Positions 49,667-57,948 are shown, counted from the stretch's first letter. The stretch: DNA of 64,000 nt from Ardenticatenaceae bacterium (GCA_020634245.1 JACKCC010000006.1:682001-746000), one strand, 5' to 3'. Made by a program: numbers and translations. The notes: a model not told the origin generated them from the sequence alone.

Positions 49667-52519
49667 ATGTTTGCTGAGCTGGTCATCAACGTCGAAGCGC
49701 CGCTGGAAGGAGCGTTTCATTACCACGTGCCGACTGATTTACGGCCGTTTCTGCAAATTGGCCATCTGGTTGAAGTGGAGTTTGGGCGGCGGCTGGCGCA
49801 GGGCATCATCATTGCCTTCGACGATGAAGCGCCGGTGGAGGAAACCAAGCCGATCATTGCTCTGATTGACGAGGAGCCGGTGGTACGGCCGTATCAAATC
49901 CAGTTGGCGCAGTGGATGAGCCAGACCTATCTGGCTCCGCTGAATGGCTGCCTGCGCCTCATGCTGCCGCCCGGCCTGACCCGTTGGTCAGACATTACCG
50001 TGGACATCAATCCGCACTGGGATGGCAGCGGTCGGTTGACCGACATTCAGCAGCAGGTCATCGAACTTTTGCGGCAAAAAGGGGATTTGCGGGGCAAGCA
50101 GATTGGCCGGGCGCTGCCCAAAACGACTTGGAAGGCGGCCGTTGACCAATTGGCCCGGCGTGACATTTTGCGCAAAGCCTCGGTCCTCGACCCGCCCCGC
50201 GCCCGCCCCAAGCAAATCCGCACTGCCGAACTGATTGCCGGACCAAAACGGGTGTACACGGCCGTGACCCAGCTAGGCCGCGCCAACAAACAAGCCGACA
50301 TCCTGTTCCATCTGGCCGAACTTGACGACCCGCTGCCGGAGGAAACGGCCGTGCTCGCCGCCACCGGCGCATCGGAAAAACATTTGCAGCAGTTGGTCGA
50401 GGCTGGCTACATCCATCATCATCCTGCCGAAGAATTAACGATTATCAACCAGCAGCCAACAAACCAACAAACCAACAAACTAACAACCAGCTACCAGTCG
50501 CCAGCCACTGTTAGCCTGACTATCCCGCACAAAGACGTTCTATCCCACATCCTGCGTTTACGCGGCGCGGAAAAATACCATCACATCCTTAATTTGTTAG
50601 CCCGTGAAGCTCAGCCGGTCTCCGTCAGCGAGATTTATGCCCAAACCGGCGCATCCATCACTCATTTGCGCAAACTAGTCAGCCTCGATCTCATCCGCCT
50701 CGGTTCCGAGGAAGTGTGGCGCGACCCGCTGGCCGACCGTGACTTCGTCCCCGCCGAACCGCCCCTGCTCACCACTGACCAGGCGCGTGTTTGGGGGCGG
50801 GTCAAAGTAGCCATGCTAGATATGGATGAAGGGGTGAAGGGGAGAACGGGTGAAGGGGTGAACGCCTCACCCCATCACCCCCTCACCCCATCCCCCTTTC
50901 TCCTTCACGGCGTGACGGGTAGCGGTAAGACGGAAATTTACATGCGGGCGATTGAGTATGCGTTGGCGGAGGGGAAAACGGCCGTTGTCCTGGTCCCCGA
51001 AATCGCTTTAACACCGCAAACCGTGCGCCGCTTTGCGGCCCGGTTCCCCGGCCGGGTGGCCGTCATGCACAGCCGCCTGACCGAAGGCGAGCGTTACGAC
51101 ACCTGGCGGCGGGCGCGAGCCGGGCTGTTCGACATCATCGTCGGGCCGCGCAGCGCCTTGTTTACACCGCTGCCCAATTTGGGCGTGATTGTGCTGGATG
51201 AGGAGCACGATCCCAGCTACAAACAGACGCCGCCGGTGCCGCCGCCTTATTACCATGCCCGTGAGACGGCCATCGAACTGGGCCGCCTGACCGGCGCGGT
51301 GGTCATCATGGGCAGCGCCACGCCCGACGTCGTCACCTACCATCGGGCGCAGGGCGGCCGTTACAAGCTGCTGGAACTGCCCAAGCGGGTGATGGGCCAC
51401 CGCCAGCGCATCGAAAGCCAGGCCGAGCGGCTGCACGTGCTCAGTCATTATCAACACGGCGGTGATGACCCCGATGATGCGCTAACGATTCCCCTGCCGC
51501 CCATCCAGATCGTTGATTTGAGGCAGGAATTGCGGGCCGGGAACCGTTCGATTTTTAGCCGGGCATTGGCCACGGCCGTTACCGAAACCCTGGAACGCGG
51601 CGAACAGACCATCCTCTTCCTCAACCGTCGCGGCACGGCTACCTTCATCATCTGCCGCGACTGCGGCCACGTCCTCAAATGCCCGCGCTGTGACATGCCG
51701 CTGACCTATCATCGGCCGGGGATGATGCTCTCCTGCCATCATTGCGGCCGCCGCGAGCCGCCGCACAGCGAATGCCCGGTTTGCGGTTCCAAGCGCATCC
51801 GCTACTTTGGCCTGGGGACGGAGGAGGTGGAAGCGCGGGTGCAGCAGCAGTGGCCGCAGGCCCGCATCACCCGCTGGGACCGGGACACGACGGCCGGACG
51901 GGATACGCACGAACAGCTTTTGGCCAGCTTCATCAATCACGAAGCCGACATTTTGGTGGGCACGCAGATGATCGCCAAGGGATTGGATTTGCCGCTGGTG
52001 ACGCTGGTGGGCGTCATTTCGGCTGACGTGTCGCTGGGGCTGCCCGATTACCGCACCGGCGAACGGGCTTTCCAGATTTTGGCGCAGGTGGCCGGGCGGG
52101 CCGGGCGCGGTTTGCTGGGTGGCCGGGTCATCATCCAGACCTACAAGCCGGAACATTACGCTATCCAGGCCGCCGCCGAGCATGATTTTGCCGGTTTTTA
52201 CGTGGATGAGATTCGCTTCCGCACCCAGCACACGCTGCCCCCTTTCCGGCGGCTGGCCCGGTTGCTGTACATCGACCCCGTCAATGACCGGGGACAGCGG
52301 GAGGCGGAGAAGCTGGCCAAGGGGCTGCGTCTGCATGTGCGCGATCAGGCGCTGGGGGCAACAGAAATTTTAGGGCCGACACCGCCGTTTTTTAACCGGG
52401 TGGACGGCCGTTACCGTTGGCAGCTCATCATCCGCACCCCCGATCCGACCCGGCTCCTGGCCGATTTCCCCATCCCGCGCGGCTGGCTGGTGGATATTGA
52501 TCCGGTGAGTACGTTGTGA
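49667..52519 (+). CDS. priA: Primosomal replication-restart helicase PriA, enlarged by repeat insertions
   Basis: PriA recognises stalled forks and reloads the replicative helicase. From the ATG at 49667 the protein has about 950 residues, against 732 in Escherichia coli. The N-terminal 3'BD and WH region is followed by Walker A GVTGSGKTEIY (about residue 430), motif II VIVLDEEHDPSYKQ, GSATPDVVT, and a cysteine-rich zinc insert with CRDCGHVLKCPRCDMPLTYH, CHHCGRR and CPVCGSKR. QVAGRAGRGLLGGRVIIQTY and a C-terminal domain ending DIDPVSTL follow. Two in-frame low-complexity insertions, at 50436-50505 (QQPTNQQTNK) and 50826-50904 (GVKGRTGEGVNASPHHPLTP), match spacer repeat families and explain part of the extra length. 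No clear ribosome site precedes the start. Confidence 0.96.
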   Translation: MFAELVINVEAPLEGAFHYHVPTDLRPFLQIGHLVEVEFGRRLAQGIIIAFDDEAPVEETKPIIALIDEEPVVRPYQIQLAQWMSQTYLAPLNGCLRLMLPPGLTRWSDITVDINPHWDGSGRLTDIQQQVIELLRQKGDLRGKQIGRALPKTTWKAAVDQLARRDILRKASVLDPPRARPKQIRTAELIAGPKRVYTAVTQLGRANKQADILFHLAELDDPLPEETAVLAATGASEKHLQQLVEAGYIHHHPAEELTIINQQPTNQQTNKLTTSYQSPATVSLTIPHKDVLSHILRLRGAEKYHHILNLLAREAQPVSVSEIYAQTGASITHLRKLVSLDLIRLGSEEVWRDPLADRDFVPAEPPLLTTDQARVWGRVKVAMLDMDEGVKGRTGEGVNASPHHPLTPSPFLLHGVTGSGKTEIYMRAIEYALAEGKTAVVLVPEIALTPQTVRRFAARFPGRVAVMHSRLTEGERYDTWRRARAGLFDIIVGPRSALFTPLPNLGVIVLDEEHDPSYKQTPPVPPPYYHARETAIELGRLTGAVVIMGSATPDVVTYHRAQGGRYKLLELPKRVMGHRQRIESQAERLHVLSHYQHGGDDPDDALTIPLPPIQIVDLRQELRAGNRSIFSRALATAVTETLERGEQTILFLNRRGTATFIICRDCGHVLKCPRCDMPLTYHRPGMMLSCHHCGRREPPHSECPVCGSKRIRYFGLGTEEVEARVQQQWPQARITRWDRDTTAGRDTHEQLLASFINHEADILVGTQMIAKGLDLPLVTLVGVISADVSLGLPDYRTGERAFQILAQVAGRAGRGLLGGRVIIQTYKPEHYAIQAAAEHDFAGFYVDEIRFRTQHTLPPFRRLARLLYIDPVNDRGQREAEKLAKGLRLHVRDQALGATEILGPTPPFFNRVDGRYRWQLIIRTPDPTRLLADFPIPRGWLVDIDPVSTL
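50436..50505. repeat. AACCAACAAACCAAC-type repeat inside priA
   Basis: GCAGCCAACAAACCAACAAA followed by CCAACAAACTAACAACC is inserted in frame between the DNA-binding region and the helicase core. It matches the iterated spacer repeat at 60962-61050, and the encoded QQPTNQQTNKLTTSY has no equivalent in the PriA family. Confidence 0.8.
50826..50904. repeat. GGGGTGAAGGGGTGAA palindrome inside priA, next to Walker A
   Basis: GAAGGGGTGAAGGGGAGAAC and GGGTGAAGGGGTGAACGCCT are inverted against CACCCCATCACCCCCTCACC and CCATCCCCCTTTCTCC. The insertion lies a few codons before LLHGVTGSGKTE. The motif is the same type as the TTCACCCCTGCACCCTTCACC stretch at 57807-57828. Confidence 0.78.
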
Positions 52520-52592
52520 TGAGGGGAGGACGGCCGTTGCCCCCGATTAGTATGCCGCTCTAATCAAAATGAAAGGGTTGCAGCAGGATAGC

Positions 52593-52964
52593 TCATTGCT
52601 TTTTTTTACCAATGAGAGCAGCAATAACACCAAAGCCAATAAAAATTCCTAGAGTAATGAGATTTAGCAACCCGAACCAATTTGGAACTAATAATATGAC
52701 TACGATAGAGAGGAATAAGTATGTGAAGCTGCCTAGTTGTACTAACAAATATGCAAAGCTTGGTGATTGTCGAGAAGGATCAATACCTAAAAGCCGATGC
52801 CACCAAGGTCCCTGACGGATGCCACGGTGTTGGGTATGATGGGTCTTCTGCCCCAGGAACCCGATAATCCAGATCATTATTGTCATCCAAATGGCCCACA
52901 CAAGTCTTCTACCAAATTCCATTTTAGTGTCTTTCCATATTATTAGGGAGCAGCAAACCGGCAA
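52593..52964 (-). CDS. Small multi-TM protein downstream of priA, unrecognised
   Basis: The 123-residue protein has three predicted membrane helices: an N-terminal one within MPVCCSLIIWKDTKMEFGRR and WAIWMTIMIWIIGFL, and a central and a C-terminal pair ending in GFGVIAALIGKKKQ. I do not recognise a family. The start could also be the ATG at 52922, which would begin MEFGRRLVWA. It is on the opposite strand to priA, is AT-richer than its neighbours and lacks ACGGCCGT, which points to outside origin. It is bracketed by priA and by a GGTTAACTTTAC element followed by a second copy of the priA 3' end. Confidence 0.7.
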   Translation of the reverse strand: MPVCCSLIIWKDTKMEFGRRLVWAIWMTIMIWIIGFLGQKTHHTQHRGIRQGPWWHRLLGIDPSRQSPSFAYLLVQLGSFTYLFLSIVVILLVPNWFGLLNLITLGIFIGFGVIAALIGKKKQ

Positions 52965-52984
52965 ACTCTAACGTTTCCCTACCC

Positions 52985-53109
52985 TCGTTCCGGGACAGTT
53001 TTCTCGCGCTGCGGTCGGCGTCGACGCCGCGCCATCCTTACGTCAGCCATCAACGTCTAATCTGGGTTAACTTTACATCGGTTTTTCCCAACAGGTCAAG
53101 CAGCAGTCC
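52985..53109. repeat. Copy 1 of a GGTTAACTTTAC element after a cassette gene
   Basis: A GC-rich stretch containing the 12-bp palindrome GGCGTCGACGCC is followed by CTTACGTCAGCCATCAACG, TGGGTTAACTTTACATCGG and CCAACAGGTCAAGCAGC. The second copy at about 53965-54065 has the matching blocks CTTTACGCCAGCCTTCATC, CGGTTAACTTTACCTCTG and CCATAGGTCAAGTAACG. Each copy ends an otherwise unrelated leftward gene. The unit resembles a cassette boundary but contains no convincing attC. Confidence 0.8.
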
Positions 53110-53220
53110 CGTTACCGCTGGCAGATCATCATCCGCACCCCCGACCCGACCCGGCTCCTGGCCGATTTTCCTATCCCGCGCGGCTGGCTGGTGGATATTG
53201 ACCCGGTCAGTACGTTGTGA
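53110..53220 (+). pseudogene. Second, diverged copy of the priA 3' end
   Basis: These 111 bp align without gaps to 52409-52519, the last 36 codons and stop of priA. There are seven differences; six are synonymous (for example CGT/CGC, GAT/GAC, TTC/TTT, CCC/CCT, GTG/GTC) and one changes Leu to Ile. The fragment has no start. The codon-position bias shows that the two ends diverged while both were under protein selection, so one is from another priA allele rather than a local copy decaying after duplication. Confidence 0.93.
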
Positions 53221-53303
53221 GTTGGTAGTTAGGGATAGAACATGGCTGGTACGCTGGTCTAGCGTTAAGGGAAAATGAGAGTACATATTAAGACGTCTTA
53301 TCT

Positions 53304-53912
53304 TTACTTTTCTACCTCAAGGATTTCAAACGAATCCAGCATATGGCTAAAAATCTTTTCGGCTTCTTGAGAGGGGTTGTATGTGTTGAATTGCAGCATA
53401 TAAAGGCCGTCGTCAGCCACGACAACAACTACTTTTCTATAAAGAGTTTGGCCTAGGCTAACCTTTCCTTGATATGTCGTGGTCAGAGCGAGATAATCTC
53501 TTATACCGACCCTCTGGGTTTGCATTTCTTCCCAACAGATATACCCACAATCTTCTGTGATGATTTTTTCTGCCCAAACAGAACCTTCTTTGAACGTTGG
53601 AGCATTCAATGGTTGACTATACATTAGCATGTAAGATCGTGGTAATAGAAAATTATCATTGATTCGCCCATGTAAGTAATTTGCCCCTCTACTGGCTTTG
53701 ATTACTGTTCCTACCCAATTGGCTGGATATTCAATTCGGTAGCCATAATCCAGGCTTATTGACGTATCCCATTTATCTCGCTTTTGTTGATATTGAATTA
53801 GAAATAGCGAGAAAGCAATTGCTCCAACAAGGACGAAATAAACCAGGGGAACTTGTTTACCCCAAACGCAAACTTGAATCGATCTTAAATTGATCTTCAT
53901 TTTGTTTAACAT
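53304..53912 (-). CDS. Single-pass membrane protein with a PsbP-like soluble domain
   Basis: This 202-residue protein has an N-terminal membrane helix (about residues 20-42, VPLVYFVLVGAIAFSLFLIQ). The soluble domain that follows opens SLDYGYRIEYPANWVGTVIK and ends with YMLQFNTYNPSQEAEKIF, then HMLDSFEIL, the start and end of the PsbP or DUF1795-like fold. The function is unknown. It is AT-rich and lacks ACGGCCGT, like the previous small gene. It lies between the second priA end and the second GGTTAACTTTAC element, so it is the second cargo gene of the apparent insertion. The start is the ATG at 53912, or 53900 if the shorter form is used. Confidence 0.75.
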   Translation of the reverse strand: MLNKMKINLRSIQVCVWGKQVPLVYFVLVGAIAFSLFLIQYQQKRDKWDTSISLDYGYRIEYPANWVGTVIKASRGANYLHGRINDNFLLPRSYMLMYSQPLNAPTFKEGSVWAEKIITEDCGYICWEEMQTQRVGIRDYLALTTTYQGKVSLGQTLYRKVVVVVADDGLYMLQFNTYNPSQEAEKIFSHMLDSFEILEVEK

Positions 53913-53959
53913 TCAAGTCCAATCAACCGCCAGGCGAAAGAAACGGCTCCTGCTGGAGA

Positions 53960-54068
53960 GGCCTTCTCCCACTGGCTGTGGCTGGCATTGCCGTCGTGCC
54001 GCCTTTACGCCAGCCTTCATCACGTAATTTCGGTTAACTTTACCTCTGTTTTCCCCCATAGGTCAAGT
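53960..54068. repeat. Copy 2 of the GGTTAACTTTAC element
   Basis: It holds GGCCTTCTCCCACTGGCTGT, TTTACGCCAGCCTTCATCAC, GGTTAACTTTACCTCTGTTT and CCATAGGTCAAGTAACGG, aligning to copy 1 at roughly three quarters identity over the last 75 bp. After it host DNA with ACGGCCGT resumes at once, so this marks the right edge of the priA-linked insertion. Confidence 0.78.
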
Positions 54069-54140
54069 AACGGCCGTTCCCACCCCATCAACTAACACCG
54101 GTTTCGATAAGCTCAACCACCGGGAAACGGCCGTTCCCCC
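54065..54140. repeat. Hairpin-forming pair of ACGGCCGT sites
   Basis: AACGGCCGTTCCC near 54065 and GGGAAACGGCCGTTCCC near 54122 are complementary arms with an inner ACCGGTTTCG/CACCGGG pair between. The arrangement is the same as in the terminators at 20926, 23925 and 30563 but lacks a strong T-run. Confidence 0.55.
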
Positions 54141-54209
54141 TCAAAAAGTGAAACAAGACAAACAAATTTACGTATGGTAATCTAGCAGGGCTTGATTGTT
54201 TTGGCTATT

Positions 54210-54268
54210 TCTCATAAGTCATATGTCATGCGTCAATTGTTGACGTATGACGCATGACGCATGATTTT
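54210..54268. repeat. GACGCATGAC-family spacer repeat before the ABC operon
   Basis: CATAAGTCATATGTCATGCG, TCAATTGTTGACGTATGACG and CATGACGCATGATTTTTTG form an inverted repeat centred on CAATTG. It ends 17 bp before the start codon of the ABC ATPase gene, which makes it part of that mRNA leader if the promoter is upstream. Confidence 0.85.
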
Positions 54269-54284
54269 TTGTAAAAGGATTCCA

Positions 54285-55187
54285 ATGAGCAGTGTCATTC
54301 TTGAAAATGTAAGCAAGCGGTTTGGCCAGACCCAGGCCGCCGATAACGTGAGTTTTCACGTGGAGCCGGGCGAGATTTTTGGCCTGCTGGGGCCAAATGG
54401 GGCGGGTAAAACGACAACGATCCGCATGATGCTGGATATTATGCGCCCCGATAACGGCCGTATCGCTGTTTTTGGCGGCCCCATGACCGAGGACAAGAAA
54501 AACAAGATCGGTTATCTGCCGGAAGAGCGCGGCCTGTACGCCGACCAGAAATTGATGGACGTCATCCTGTATCTGGCGTCGTTGAAGGGAGTGGGGAAGG
54601 GAACGGCCGTGGCCACCTCCGAAACCTACCTCAAACAGCTTGATTTATGGGACCACCGCGATAAAAAAATGAGCGTCCTCAGCCGGGGCATGCACCAAAA
54701 AGCGCAGTTCATCGTCACCGTTCTGCACGACCCCGACCTCATCATCGTCGATGAGCCGTTCTCCGGCCTCGACCCGGTCAACACCGAGCTAATCAAACAA
54801 ATGCTGCTTGGCTTGCGCGACCGGGGCAAAGCGATCATCATGTCCACCCACCAGATGCACCAGGTTGAAGAAATCTGCGACCGCATCGTCCTCATTCATC
54901 GCGGCCGGGTGGTGCTGGAAGGCGCGGTGGATGCGGTGCGCCGCCAGTTTGCCGGCAACACAGTAGAAGTCAGCGGCACCGGCCCCTTCGACCAGTTAGC
55001 CCAGGTGCAGATCACCGAGCATCACAACCATACCTGGCGGCTCTCCCTGGCCGATGGTGTGACGCCCAACGACCTGCTGCGGGAACTGGTCAAGCATGAT
55101 GACATCACGATTGAGCATTTCTCCCTGGCACTGCCCAGCCTGAACGAAATTTTCATCCGTATCGTTGGCGAGAACGAGATTGATTAA
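54285..55187 (+). CDS. ABC transporter ATPase (NatA-like)
   Basis: The start at 54285 follows AAAAGGA and gives 300 residues. The ATPase carries Walker A GPNGAGKTTTIRMMLDIM, the Q-loop region YLPEERGLYADQKLM, an ABC signature LSRGMHQKAQF, and Walker B LIIVDEPFSGLDPVN with a switch histidine in MSTHQMHQ. A C-terminal domain of about 85 residues, typical of NatA and DRA-type ATPases, follows. The two permeases downstream complete an exporter of the ABC-2 type. The substrate is unknown; in the family Na+, drugs, lipids or antibiotics are exported. Confidence 0.95.
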   Translation: MSSVILENVSKRFGQTQAADNVSFHVEPGEIFGLLGPNGAGKTTTIRMMLDIMRPDNGRIAVFGGPMTEDKKNKIGYLPEERGLYADQKLMDVILYLASLKGVGKGTAVATSETYLKQLDLWDHRDKKMSVLSRGMHQKAQFIVTVLHDPDLIIVDEPFSGLDPVNTELIKQMLLGLRDRGKAIIMSTHQMHQVEEICDRIVLIHRGRVVLEGAVDAVRRQFAGNTVEVSGTGPFDQLAQVQITEHHNHTWRLSLADGVTPNDLLRELVKHDDITIEHFSLALPSLNEIFIRIVGENEID

Positions 55188-55194
55188 TGAGATG

Positions 55195-55269
55195 GGCAGG
55201 GATTAGGAGATTTGGGGATGGAGTAGATAGTAAATCCCCTAATCCCTAAATCCCCGCTTCCCCCAATCA
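55195..55269. repeat. GGGGATTAGG-family inverted repeat inside the ABC operon
   Basis: GGGCAGGGATTAGGAGATTT and GGGGATGGAG are inverted against AATCCCCTAATCCCTAAATC and CCCGCTTCCCCCAATCACC. It occupies the whole 84-bp spacer to the next gene, whose ATG follows with no ribosome site. The sister copy lies at 19396. Confidence 0.85.
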
Positions 55270-55271
55270 CC

Positions 55272-56468
55272 ATGAACAAGACAATTTTGGTTATGAAACA
55301 CGAGTTCTGGCGGCACTTCAAGCGGCGCGGGTTTTTATTTGCCGTATTAGGACTGCCGATTATGATTTTTGCCATTGGCGGCGGCGTGGTCTGGTTTTTC
55401 ACCAGTCAGGCCGATGATCCGGTCGGGGTTGTTGACCAGGCCGGGATTTTGCTGGAACCGGCGGCTTATGCGGCTATAGATGAAGATAGGACGCCCTTTG
55501 TGATGTTCGATTCGGAAACGGCCGCACGCGATGCCCTTATGCAAGAAGACATCCAGGCTTACTTCATTCTACCTGCCGATTATTTGCAAACCGGCCATGT
55601 GACTCTTTATCACAACGGCAATGCCTTTAACGAAATTGCCGGTACGATTGCCGATTATTTGCGTACCAGCCTGCTGGCTTCCGGCGATCCTGTGCTGATG
55701 AAGCGCTTCGGTAACGACAATCTGAATATTGCTTTTCAATCCCTGGACGAATCGGGCGGGCAAAGGTCGGAACTGGGTTTTGTCCTTTCATTTGTTGTTG
55801 GGTTCATATTCCTGATTGCCATTTTTGCCACGTCGGGCAATTTGCTGCAAGCGATTGTGGATGAGAAAGAGAATCGGACGATGGAGATTCTGATCACCTC
55901 GCTTAAACCGACTGAGTTGATGATGGGCAAAGTGATAGGCCTGGTATTTCTGGGTTTTATTCAGATTGCTGTCTGGTTGGGTTTGGTGGCATTGGGGCTG
56001 GCCATTGCCCGGGCCAATATATCCGATTTCCCCTCATTTGTTGTCGGACCGTCGGCTTATTTTGTGGCGGCGGCCTGGTTTGTTCCGTTTTACTTGATGG
56101 TGGCGTCGTTGATTTCGGCGATTGGGGTGAGCATAACGGCCGTTGCCGAAGGTCAGCAAATGGTGAGTATTGTCAGCATTTTATCGATGCTACCGCTTTA
56201 TTTCACCTGGATCATCATAGAAAACCCGAACAGTACCTTTACTTTGGTTTTGAGCCTGATTCCGTTTTCATCACCGCTGACGATGTTGACACGAACCCAG
56301 GTGACGACGGTGCCCATCTGGCAGATGATTTTGAGCTGGCTGATTTTAGCGGGAACGGCCGTGTTAGCTCTCTATCTGGCCAGCCGCCTGCTGCAATTTG
56401 GCATGCTGCGTTATGGCAAAAAACTCACCTGGCGCGAAATCCGCCAGCAGCTGCGCGGGAATGCGTAA
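55272..56468 (+). CDS. ABC-2 type permease (NatB-like), first
   Basis: This 398-residue protein starts at the ATG at 55272 (MNKTILVMKHEFWRHFKRRG). Its helix plan is one N-terminal helix, an extracellular domain of about 160 residues, then about five helices; the segment VDEKENRTMEILITSLKPTELMMGKVIGL is the family signature. That segment, an EKExRTME-like coupling motif at about residue 195, contacts the ATPase. Neither a ribosome site nor a spacer longer than the repeat is visible upstream, so translation may depend on the repeat fold. It should pair with the second permease at 56536 and the upstream ATPase. Confidence 0.93.
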   Translation: MNKTILVMKHEFWRHFKRRGFLFAVLGLPIMIFAIGGGVVWFFTSQADDPVGVVDQAGILLEPAAYAAIDEDRTPFVMFDSETAARDALMQEDIQAYFILPADYLQTGHVTLYHNGNAFNEIAGTIADYLRTSLLASGDPVLMKRFGNDNLNIAFQSLDESGGQRSELGFVLSFVVGFIFLIAIFATSGNLLQAIVDEKENRTMEILITSLKPTELMMGKVIGLVFLGFIQIAVWLGLVALGLAIARANISDFPSFVVGPSAYFVAAAWFVPFYLMVASLISAIGVSITAVAEGQQMVSIVSILSMLPLYFTWIIIENPNSTFTLVLSLIPFSSPLTMLTRTQVTTVPIWQMILSWLILAGTAVLALYLASRLLQFGMLRYGKKLTWREIRQQLRGNA

Positions 56469-56535
56469 ATGCCTGTGGCGAGTTGCGGGCAATAAATGCT
56501 ACTCGCCACTTCTTGAACACTTCTGGAAATCTGAC

Positions 56536-57768
56536 ATGAACAAGATTGGATTGGTTGCAAAACACGAATTTGTAAGTACCTTAAAACGACGTTCGGCATT
56601 ATTCGCCATCTTTGGTTTGCCCATTCTTACACTGCTTATTATGACTGGCATTAACTGGCTAAACCGGTCGCAAGGCAGCGATGGCGGCAGTTTGCTTTCC
56701 GAACTCGTCACCGACAATGAGGCGAAGCTGCCGGCCGGACTGGTCGATGACACCGGCAAGTTACAGCAGTTTTCGCCGCCAGCCGACACCATGTTTGTCC
56801 TGTTTCCTGACCTGGAAACGGCACGGGCCGCATATGACGCGGCTGAAATCAGCAGCTATTATCACATTCCGGCCGATTATTTGGCTACTGGTCAAATAGT
56901 CCAGTACGCTGCGGATATACCGCTGGAATCGTTTGAAAGCCGCATTTTGTATGGGTTGCTGGTGGAAAACTTTGTCGATGTCAATGTGCCCATTCATCTG
57001 ATAGCTGCGCCTTTGCAGCAATTTGAAGAGATTGATTTAAGCACAAACGAGGAACGGACACAACAGGATTACATCGACAATTTAGTTTTAGCCCTGGGAG
57101 TGGCTGTTCTTTTTTACCTGACAGTGATGGGGGCGGCCGGTTATTTGCTGCAAAGTTTGGGCAAGGAAAAAGAGAACCGGGTGATGGAGATTTTGTTGTC
57201 GTCGATACGGCCGTTGCAGCTCCTGACCGGTAAAGTGTTAGGGTTGGGTGGGATTGGCCTGCTGCAAATGGCTGTATGGACCGTCCTGGCGCTCTTCGTT
57301 TTCCGGGGAAGTAACAGCCCGCTGAGCAATTTAACTTTGCCTGCCTTGTCAGTTGGAACCTGGGCTTTGGTCATTTCCCATTTTGTCATTGGCTATCTGG
57401 TTTATGCCAGCCTGTTTGCTGGATTAGGAGCAATGGCGCCCAGCGTAAAGGAAAGTTCGCAGTATACATTTTTGTTGATGCTGCCTACACTCCTGCCGAT
57501 GTGGTTCAACAGCATCATGATCAATGCGCCCAACGGTACATTTGCTACAACGCTGAGTTTATTCCCGTTAACGGCTCCGATTACGATGCCTATCCGTCTG
57601 GCAATGACGACCATTCCTGTGTGGCAGTGGTTGGTGAGTCTGGCAGGGAGTTTGGTAACGGCCGTGTTCCTCCTCTGGGCGGCCACCAAATTCTTCCGCA
57701 GCAAAACCCTTCTGGCCGGCCAAAGCCTGTCCCTGCGCCTTGTCTGGCAAACCTTGCGGGGAGTGTAA
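56536..57768 (+). CDS. ABC-2 type permease (NatB-like), second
   Basis: The start at 56536 (MNKIGLVAKHEFVSTLKRRS) gives 410 residues; the frame runs 46 codons upstream overlapping the previous gene out of family. It mirrors the first permease: an N-terminal helix, a large extracellular domain, then several helices with the coupling segment LGKEKENRVMEILLSSIRPL and QLLTGKVLGLG. The two are clear paralogs and most likely form a heterodimeric exporter. It is followed by a tRNA-Gly gene with its own promoter. Two ACGGCCGT sites are in frame, at about 57206 (RPL) and 57657 (TAV). Confidence 0.93.
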   Translation: MNKIGLVAKHEFVSTLKRRSALFAIFGLPILTLLIMTGINWLNRSQGSDGGSLLSELVTDNEAKLPAGLVDDTGKLQQFSPPADTMFVLFPDLETARAAYDAAEISSYYHIPADYLATGQIVQYAADIPLESFESRILYGLLVENFVDVNVPIHLIAAPLQQFEEIDLSTNEERTQQDYIDNLVLALGVAVLFYLTVMGAAGYLLQSLGKEKENRVMEILLSSIRPLQLLTGKVLGLGGIGLLQMAVWTVLALFVFRGSNSPLSNLTLPALSVGTWALVISHFVIGYLVYASLFAGLGAMAPSVKESSQYTFLLMLPTLLPMWFNSIMINAPNGTFATTLSLFPLTAPITMPIRLAMTTIPVWQWLVSLAGSLVTAVFLLWAATKFFRSKTLLAGQSLSLRLVWQTLRGV

Positions 57769-57830
57769 GAGTGGCGGAGTGACAAAGTCGCCCACGACCG
57801 AAGGTCGTTCACCCCTGCACCCTTCACCTC

Positions 57831-57859
57831 TTGCGCGCCCATCCCATCCTCGCTATAAT
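57831..57859 (+). promoter_or_regulatory. Promoter of the tRNA-Gly gene
   Basis: TTGCGC (57831-57836) and a perfect TATAAT (57854-57859) are separated by 17 bp, and the tRNA 5' end lies 13 bases after the -10. This is the clearest promoter in the window and shows the vegetative consensus of the organism. Confidence 0.85.
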
Positions 57860-57871
57860 CTCCACCACATT

Positions 57872-57945
57872 GCGGCTATGGTGAAGTGGTATCACAGTAG
57901 CTTCCCAAGCTATTATCACGGGTTCGAGTCCCGTTAGCCGCTCCA
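57872..57945 (+). tRNA. tRNA-Gly (anticodon CCC), with encoded CCA
   Basis: The cloverleaf is complete: acceptor GCGGCTA/TAGCCGC, D stem GTGA/TCAC, anticodon stem GTAGC/GCTAT (closing G-U) with loop TTCCCAA giving anticodon CCC, T stem ACGGG/CCCGT with loop TTCGAGT, then discriminator T and CCA. Glycine isoacceptors usually have U as discriminator, which fits. It is followed at once by a strong terminator, so the gene is a monocistronic unit. Confidence 0.97.
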
Positions 57946-57948
57946 AAT

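Noticed and set aside
53050..53286. Leftward open frame across the second priA end
   Set aside because: It is the antisense of the duplicated priA fragment and has no independent coding evidence.
52985..54068. Integron attC sites around the two post-priA genes
   Set aside because: The elements have a palindromic GC-rich core and GTTAAC ends, but no consistent GTTRRRY/RYYYAAC pair and no integrase in the window; left as an unclassified cassette boundary.
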